Assembly (NCBI GenBank): GCA_905147135.1
Contig: LR990043.1
Coordinates: 3,631,057-3,695,056 of the forward strand
Direction of reading: 5' to 3'
DNA: 64,000 nt
Source of the DNA: Blastobasis lacticolella
Taxonomy: Eukaryota; Arthropoda; Insecta; Lepidoptera; Blastobasidae
Part shown: positions 59,031 through 64,000 of the stretch, piece after piece
Layout: each line of letters begins with the position of its first letter
Numbering within the stretch: the stretch's first letter is position 1
Notes under the pieces: generated by a model
Told to the model about the DNA's origin: nothing
What the model saw: the letters and a program-made list of their open reading frames with translations, nothing else
Database searches by the model: none
Position numbers and translations under genes: made by a program

Positions 59031-59689
59031 CACGCTTTCGTTTTATCGATCCGCAAATCACAGCTGTCAACACTGGTGACATCTATAAGTTGTTGTTATC
59101 CATTTACGTAACATTACATTGTATAGTAAACAAGATGCAGCAGATAACGCGTTCGGATTTAAATGCTTTTCGTTATGTAGTACAGGGCAATCTCGTTAGA
59201 TGGCACTAGAGCGGTGATTTTACTCACAGGTTCATTGGAACTGTGCAAATGAGGAATGTAAACATACGATGTTGACAAAGTAAATTTACTAGGTAGTATA
59301 TTTTGTGTTGACTGGTAGCAGCTTGACCTGTGCATAGAATACGAGCATCAGCCAAGATATAAGTATCCTAGAGTATATTTTGTTTACTAGGTGTCTAAGG
59401 TTGTCTGGAAAAATCTTTAAGCGATAAGGCCGCCGGTTGCTTTTTCGTTTTTCCTTTGTTTTTTTTTTATATCTGTGTATAAGCAATAATATTTTTTTAT
59501 TTATTCATCATGAACAGGCCATCACAGGTCACAGTCCACGTTGGACTCACGATAAACTTTTGCCTAAGTCGTCTTTCATTCATCTCTCCAAACCATCTCA
59601 ATCCCAGTCGCTGAATCATCTTTCGGCTTTTAATGATCTCTTAACACAGTATTCGTTGCCCAGTTTTGTTGTATCTTGGCTTCTAAGAT

Positions 59690-60110
59690 GTTCGACCGCA
59701 CACATACTCGCCACGTAGCGCATTTCCACTGCGGATGGGTTTCTCCCGCCAAGCAACAATGTTTGTATTGTTGTGTTTCGGTTTGAAGGATGACTGGGCG
59801 TGGGGGCCGGGTCGCTCTTTTCCCTCAAATATGGCTGGGCCCTGCGTTCTACTCGTGAACGGGTGCTGCCTTGGTGGACTGGCTTACTCTTGCTGTAGTT
59901 TTAGGTGGTTTTTTCTTAATTATACTAGACATACCTATATAATATAATATAGCGTTCCGGCTCTGCCTGGCATTGTCGAGCACGGTTCGGTTGGCGAGCG
60001 ATACGTTTATCTACGGCCACAGGGCGGTCAGCGTGTCACTGTGTGTTTCCTTCCTACTTTCCTATCCCCCTCCTTTTTGACGATTGAAAGAGATATTTAT
60101 TGTCCTAATC
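59690..60110. repeat. Dispersed repeat with CCAAGCAACAATG motif
   Basis: TTTCTCCCGCCAAGCAACAA, GTGTTTCGGTTTGAAGGATG and TCCTTTTTGACGATTGAAAG recur in decayed form at 42880-42960 and 43195-43220. Probably a LINE 3' UTR. Confidence 0.45.
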
Positions 60111-60774
60111 AACAAAGAAACTTTGAATTGAATTGACTGGCAAAAAGCATTATTATCTTAGACATCACAGTGACAACTATGGTTCTGCGGTTAACTAAGT
60201 GCTTAAACCGTAGGTGTTATGGGCGCGAGTTATGAAGAACAATTTAATATAAATAATATGATTAATAATATAAAGAATATAAAGCGGGAGTGGTAATACT
60301 ATTGCACCTTCTGGGTTACAATGTCTGTTTCCTAAAATGTGCTTTTCCCAAAATGTCTGCTCTCTCAAAACATGCGTTATCTATCCTATAAACACATAGA
60401 CAAACAAAAGACAATTTAAACAAGAATCAGCATAATATACTCGCATGTAAAGACAAGGTAATATTGTATGGAAAATGAACCGTAAATATGACTGAAGAGT
60501 CCGAAAAACAATTTACAGTCTGTTGTCACTCATTCTCATGTACTGAGAAATTACTTCTCCAACAATACAGTCGTAAATAAATTTGTACGCAATGTAACAG
60601 ATAGCAGAAGCAGATAACAATGGAGCTACCATGGGATTATGAATGTACATACATTATTTATTTATCGCACATTTAACGAAACGTGTAGTTTAAAGTTAAT
60701 TATGGACGATATTACTATTAACTTTGACACTCAATACCTTAGCACTATTGATTTCAATTGAATGAAATAATCAC

Positions 60775-60957
60775 AATCATCTTGGCGTTATTGTCCCGGT
60801 TGTGCTCTTACGCACGAGAGCCCAGGGTCCGACTTGACCACGATCCAGGATTTGGCATATCAGATAATTACAGTGGAGCGACTGCCATCTGACCTCCGTG
60901 ACCCTGCTGACCCTGGAACCTGACCAGACTGGATCATGGTTACACATTCAGCCACCT
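60775..60957 (-). repeat. SINE family 1 copy, 5'-truncated
   Basis: ATCTTGGCGTTATTGTCCCG, CAGTGGAGCGACTGCCATCT, CCTGACCAGACTGGATCATG and TTACACATTCAGCCACC. The head is missing. Confidence 0.75.
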
Positions 60958-63900
60958 TCATCGTTCAGAAATTGACTGTTCAAATTAATTTGTATATAAT
61001 ACGAGCACCTACTTTATTCAGCACGCTGCTGCACCAAAATAAACAAACGAATTCATGACAACAGCCATTAAATTTACTTAACAATGTATTCGTTTACAAA
61101 ATTATCACTTATCGCCGCACATTGTTTATAGTATGAATAAATAGTTGGAGATACAAGCGCTTGTTTACCAGTGATTAACACAGTAGGTGTATATCGCGCA
61201 GTCAATCGGTACGTACTGAGCTTGGTATCGAGAGTGCAGGTGATAACCCGCGCCTTATCATTTTAGTTGTTTGTCTTAACACGCTGTGAACGCTATGGGT
61301 CTCACGGGCCCGTTTGAGACGACTTACATATTAGAAGCGTGTTACGCTTAGTTTTAGCATAATGAGAGTCAGCCACGATTTTTGTTTAGTGTCTCTTTTT
61401 AGCTTATGATACCACATGAATGATTGTGAAGAAATTTTCACGATATCTCTTAAGTCAGAGAAGATATATGCGCTAGAAGACTGTGATTTTGGCATGTCTG
61501 ATGACGTCATTCGACACCCGGGTAAACGTAACGTGACGTAATAAAGCGCATATTGCGCTAGATATTTCCTTCAAACGCACATAACTTAGGCATTTTAGAG
61601 TGGACTACAAAAATTATTTCACTGTGTTTTATTTATATGAAAATGCGTTCAGATTTTATCAACAAACCTATACAATTGTACCGTATGATTGATCTTCATT
61701 GCGAGAAAAGTATCACTTCAATGTTTTTGAGCGCTTCTGTCATAATTCATATTTACCACAGTTTATGTCTACCATATAAACTTAATGGGTTATTTGCATG
61801 TCGTGTCCGTAGTACTTTTTTATAGGTAAAGTTCATTTGACCCGATTTACTTTATGTACATTTCATTTATTTTTATTTGTGAAACACAGGAACATTAAGA
61901 TATTAGGTACAGTCGAGGAAACTGAATGAAAAAATGTAAAACGATAACATCTTCGATTATTGCACATACAATTCGTGTAACTTAAATGCAGAACCGCAGG
62001 TTTGTCGTCACTGTGAGGACTAAATGTACTGGCTACCTTATCCTTCAAACTTGAACACACCAATGCAGGCTATGTTGCTTGGCGGGAAAATAGATAAGCG
62101 GGTATCTTTCCAGGCGGACTCCTCAGGCATTACAGAGGCGTATAATACCATCTGAGCAGTTGCCGATTTATAATCTGTCCAACTCTACCGTTGTAAATGT
62201 GCTCTGTCCATGATCACGGTCGCATTTATAGATAGAAGTGATGATTTATTGCCAACATATAACCTTGAAGTGACGTCTATTGTTTATTACCTGTACAAAG
62301 GTGGGTGTGGGCGTAGATATTCGCTTTGTGAACTACGTATTTAGTGTTATTTTTATTTCTATAATTGTAGAAGAGCTCGTTTCGATGTCGTCTCCAGGGT
62401 TTTCTTTACCGCGCATGTGGACTTTATATGAGTTCTATTTAATTTAGTAGTAGTAGTATAGAGTAGTATATCAGTTATCCAGCACCCATAGCACAAGCCT
62501 TACTTAGTTTGGGGCTAGATGGCGCTGTGTGAATTTGTCCACGAATATCTATATTATATTATATTATTATATATATTTATCACTAACTTCATTATTAATC
62601 GATGTGTATACTATTTTATTATTTGTACTATCCAAAGATAGTTTGTTAGATTAACCGTTGTTGTCTACTAGGTAAAATGTGTTTCGATAGAAAATGACAA
62701 AGTCATTGTCTTTTCTTCAGTAGTTTTCCTATCGGCTGCATGTTGCCGTATTCAAATGTTTTGTGAACACGCTTCACGTTGCGGCGTTTTTTATATCTAC
62801 TGTGCTTTGAGTTGTTAAATCATAAATCAATCGGTTTAACATAATTTTGCCCGTTTTCATTGTGATGGAAATCGCTTTAGATCGGCTTTATTGGAATTAA
62901 TTTTATTTTCATTAGCGGGGAAATTGGGCGCGAAGAGCTCGATTCAAAATTGGACCGGAATCCGGAATTCCAATTCTTGATTACTTTCTCCAGCATTTAC
63001 GGTCATAATAAAGCGTATACTAGGTTTGTAAATACCATACCTCTAACAGAACGCTTTATTATTATTATTATTTTAGGTATCTAAACCTATTTTCCAACAA
63101 TTTTAGCCCCAGCGATAGCGACAACTGACTATCCGCCTAGGGGGTAATTATTACCCTCTAGCTAGCTATCACTAGTTCTGGGTAATTTATTATATTGCGA
63201 GGTCCGAGTGACAGCTCCCAGCTAGTTTCCACTTTCCTTTGTTACCGGAATGACTTTGAACTTATGCCTACTGAATTATAAATGAGGAATACCATTCCAC
63301 ATCCAATTTTTTTTTCTGTGCTCTAATAAGAGCTGTCGAGTAATTTATAGCAAATTGACATTAATTGTCTTCGATACCTAATAATCAACCTGATTTTAAC
63401 CCTTTCCACGCCACGGATGTTTACGATTGTTACGCCACAGCCCAAAAATATGTTGTTAAGGTAGTACGATATATTAGTTAATAAACTCAGGGATAATGTT
63501 CGTGTGTGCAATTAAAATAATGGTTGATTATAACTTATTTTCCTGTTTGATGTACCAGTCTTTGGCGTCATGGGCACGGAAATGAGATGTCACATATATG
63601 TGACTTTGGCGTTGAAAAGGTTAATAATATCTCAATTTCAATAGCTTAGTGTAAAAATTGGTCGTCGATAGACGCAATACTTTAAAAAAAAATGCATTGG
63701 TATTACCTGTTTTCCATTGCATGTCGTCATAGATTCGACTCGTTCCCACCGAGCGACGCGCGCGGCCAAACAATTCTGCTTGTAAAACAAATGTTTACGA
63801 TAATGTCCCGACTTCGGTTGATAAACGCTTGCAACCGCTTTCTTTCGCGTTGGCTTGGCGCGCGCCCAAAAACCGCGTTGCGTTTGCACTGCGATATGAT

Positions 63901-64000
63901 AAGTATTTTTGTTTAGCAGTTGCATGCTACGGCGATGCAGCTGTCTTAAAACGTACCGGATAATATGTTGGACATAACATACCAATTTACCTTTTCTTAA
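60958..64000. other. Non-coding DNA to the window end
   Basis: No exon I can defend. It holds a SINE family 2 3' scrap at 62468-62560 (GGGGCTAGATGGCGCTGTGT), an (ATT)n run near 63057 and AT-rich unique sequence. Frames at 63638-63985 overlap on both strands and look accidental. Confidence 0.5.

Noticed and set aside
63638..63985. 115-codon minus-strand frame and 74-codon plus-strand frame
   Set aside because: They overlap on opposite strands, and neither has motifs or splice context. Left as chance.

Overview
This is nuclear DNA from an insect, most likely a moth or butterfly. The sequence is AT-rich, coding exons are short and bounded by GT..AG introns, and the non-coding DNA is dense with tRNA-headed SINEs, RTE-like LINE remnants and small inverted-repeat (MITE-like) elements of the kind common in Lepidoptera. 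The taxonomic call is inference from repeat style and one conserved protein. No search was run. I see no bacterial operon, CRISPR array, rRNA gene or convincing functional tRNA gene.

Region by region. (1) About 4.0-19.0 kb holds a small cluster of related, unrecognised genes. One lies on the minus strand (exons 3 and 2 at 3998-4128 and 4791-5009, with two candidate first exons at 5832-6086 and 6970-7245). Two lie on the plus strand (8122-11557 and 12607 onward). They share exon order, intron phase and motifs, so they arose by local duplication. (2) 19896-33189, minus strand, is a complete 13-exon gene for a 1676-residue HEAT-repeat protein of the MROH1 family. All 13 exons join in one frame. 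One intron contains two decayed copies of a neighbouring exon and a 27-unit, 18-bp minisatellite that seems to have grown out of one copy. (3) 33190-38780 is intergenic, with a nested MITE, dispersed repeats and a decayed periodic motif. (4) At 39477-39588 (+) there is a short first coding exon of an unrecognised gene with a GC-rich 5' region. Everything to 64000 appears to be its first intron or intergenic DNA, filled with SINEs, a 5'-truncated RTE-like LINE, a TA-flanked MITE carrying a nested SINE, and other repeats.

The genes do not form an obvious pathway. MROH1 is a conserved housekeeping-type gene. The cluster beside it is a fast-diverging family of short, soluble, tyrosine- and proline-rich proteins; a sperm axoneme role is only a guess from their look. 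The most unusual things are the cluster's exon architecture (shared downstream exons with two first exons, and donors that overlap in-frame stops) and the exon-derived minisatellite.
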